A stretch of DNA of 64,000 bases. It comes from UBA2882 sp051877575 (GTDB lineage Bacteria; Bacillota; Clostridia; Lachnospirales; Lachnospiraceae). Where the stretch lies: assembly GCA_051877575.1 (NCBI GenBank), contig JBJEJA010000047.1, positions 1-64,000 of the forward strand, in the 5' to 3' direction. A program made the position numbers and the translations under genes. The first letter of the stretch is position 1. Each line of letters starts with the position of its first letter. This document shows positions 63,519-64,000 of this stretch, piece after piece. Under the pieces are notes generated by a model. It did not search any database, had not been told where the DNA came from, and worked only from the letters and a program-made list of their open reading frames with translations.

Positions 63519-64000
63519 ATGGGCGATTATAATCTGAAGGAAGAAGTGACAGACAAATACTCTCTGAGGGGAAGGGTATTTCATAAAATCAGAGACGATA
63601 TCTTAAACGGAAAGTACAAAGAAAATGATGAGCTGCGGGAGGCGACGATTGGTGAGGAACTGGGAGTTTCCAGGACACCGGTCAGAGAAGCTTTCAGACA
63701 GCTGGAACTGGAGGGACTTATCCGTATTGTACCCAATAAGGGGGCATATGTGACCGGCATCACGTCGAAGGATGTGGCGGACATTTATATGATCCGCTCC
63801 CGTCTGGAAGGGCTCTGTGCCGAATGGGCGACAGAGCATATTACCGAAGAGCAGATGCAGGAAATGGAAGAAAATGTGTATCTGGCGGAATTTCATGCAC
63901 AAAAAGGACATGCGGAGCAGATTGCTGTTTTGGATAACCGTTTTCATGAAATCATGTATGAAGCCTGTGACAGCAAGATGCTGGAGCATTTACTAAAAGA
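63519..64000 (+). CDS. GntR/FadR-family regulator, cut by the window end
   Basis: The first 160 residues are present. Residues 15-80 form a winged helix (LRGRVFHKIRDDILNGKYKENDELREATIGEELGVSRTPVREAFRQLELEGLIRIVPNKGAYV). From about 85 an FCD ligand-binding domain begins (SKDVADIYMIRSRLEGLCAEWATEHITEEQMQEMEENV; FHEIMYEACDSKMLEHLL). FCD members sense small organic acids. It starts 14 bases after the synthase gene behind AAAGGATGAG, so it is in the same unit and may respond to a product or substrate of that enzyme, such as citrate. Confidence 0.9.
   Translation, partial: MGDYNLKEEVTDKYSLRGRVFHKIRDDILNGKYKENDELREATIGEELGVSRTPVREAFRQLELEGLIRIVPNKGAYVTGITSKDVADIYMIRSRLEGLCAEWATEHITEEQMQEMEENVYLAEFHAQKGHAEQIAVLDNRFHEIMYEACDSKMLEHLLK

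Overview
The window looks like a chromosome segment of a motile, Gram-positive, anaerobic Clostridia of the Lachnospiraceae type. The reasons are strong AGGAGG-type ribosome binding sites, moderate-to-low G+C, T-box leaders in front of aminoacyl-tRNA synthetase genes, a clostridial-style 6S RNA, ATP-dependent PEP carboxykinase, BspA-type leucine-rich surface proteins with a class B sortase, and a high-cysteine 'chorion class' protein common in that family. Genus cannot be fixed from the sequence alone.

Layout. 0-4 kb: CheV, a degenerate sirtuin-like protein, and an acidic repeat membrane protein. 4-7.5 kb: hisH-hisF-ung, then lysA, which faces a tRNA-Leu(CAA) across a bidirectional terminator. 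7.6-15.5 kb: an MBL hydrolase, an orphan zinc-finger anti-sigma-like protein, and a run of polA, coaE, an FtsA-like protein and a YycJ-like MBL protein. 15.6-20.9 kb: ApbE, a GH25 muramidase overlapping a probable leaderless AP2/HNH-like gene, a SleB-type hydrolase, and threonine synthase. 21-26.5 kb: Si-type citrate synthase, deoC, a strongly expressed-looking pckA, and a DUF2974 hydrolase. 26.5-35.5 kb: 6S RNA, a SpoIID-like protein, YihY, the Phe T-box with pheS-pheT, queA and a PilZ protein.

35.5-40.1 kb is the accessory part. It holds an XRE regulator divergent from a small acidic lipoprotein, with palindromic operators. This divergent promoter is repeated (148 bp, one mismatch), with a second lipoprotein, a truncated XRE copy and a nonsense-mutated toxin remnant. 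A frameshifted HipA-like gene follows, then an intact 29-residue holin-like type I toxin. The toxin leader can form two mutually exclusive helices, one of which covers the ribosome binding site. I consider this the most interesting stretch.

40.2-51.5 kb: tyrA-aroA on the minus strand, an unknown membrane protein, an AraC regulator divergent from a GH2 beta-galactosidase with tandem operator-like repeats between them, and the Leu T-box with leuS. 51.5-61 kb: two small unknown proteins, the high-cysteine protein, then sortase B followed by two large leucine-rich surface proteins that both end in a TPxTGD sorting signal. 61-64 kb: an intracellular-type subtilase, a LeuA-family synthase that may be a Re-citrate synthase, and the start of a GntR/FadR regulator that runs off the window.

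All family assignments come from reading motifs by eye; no database search was run.
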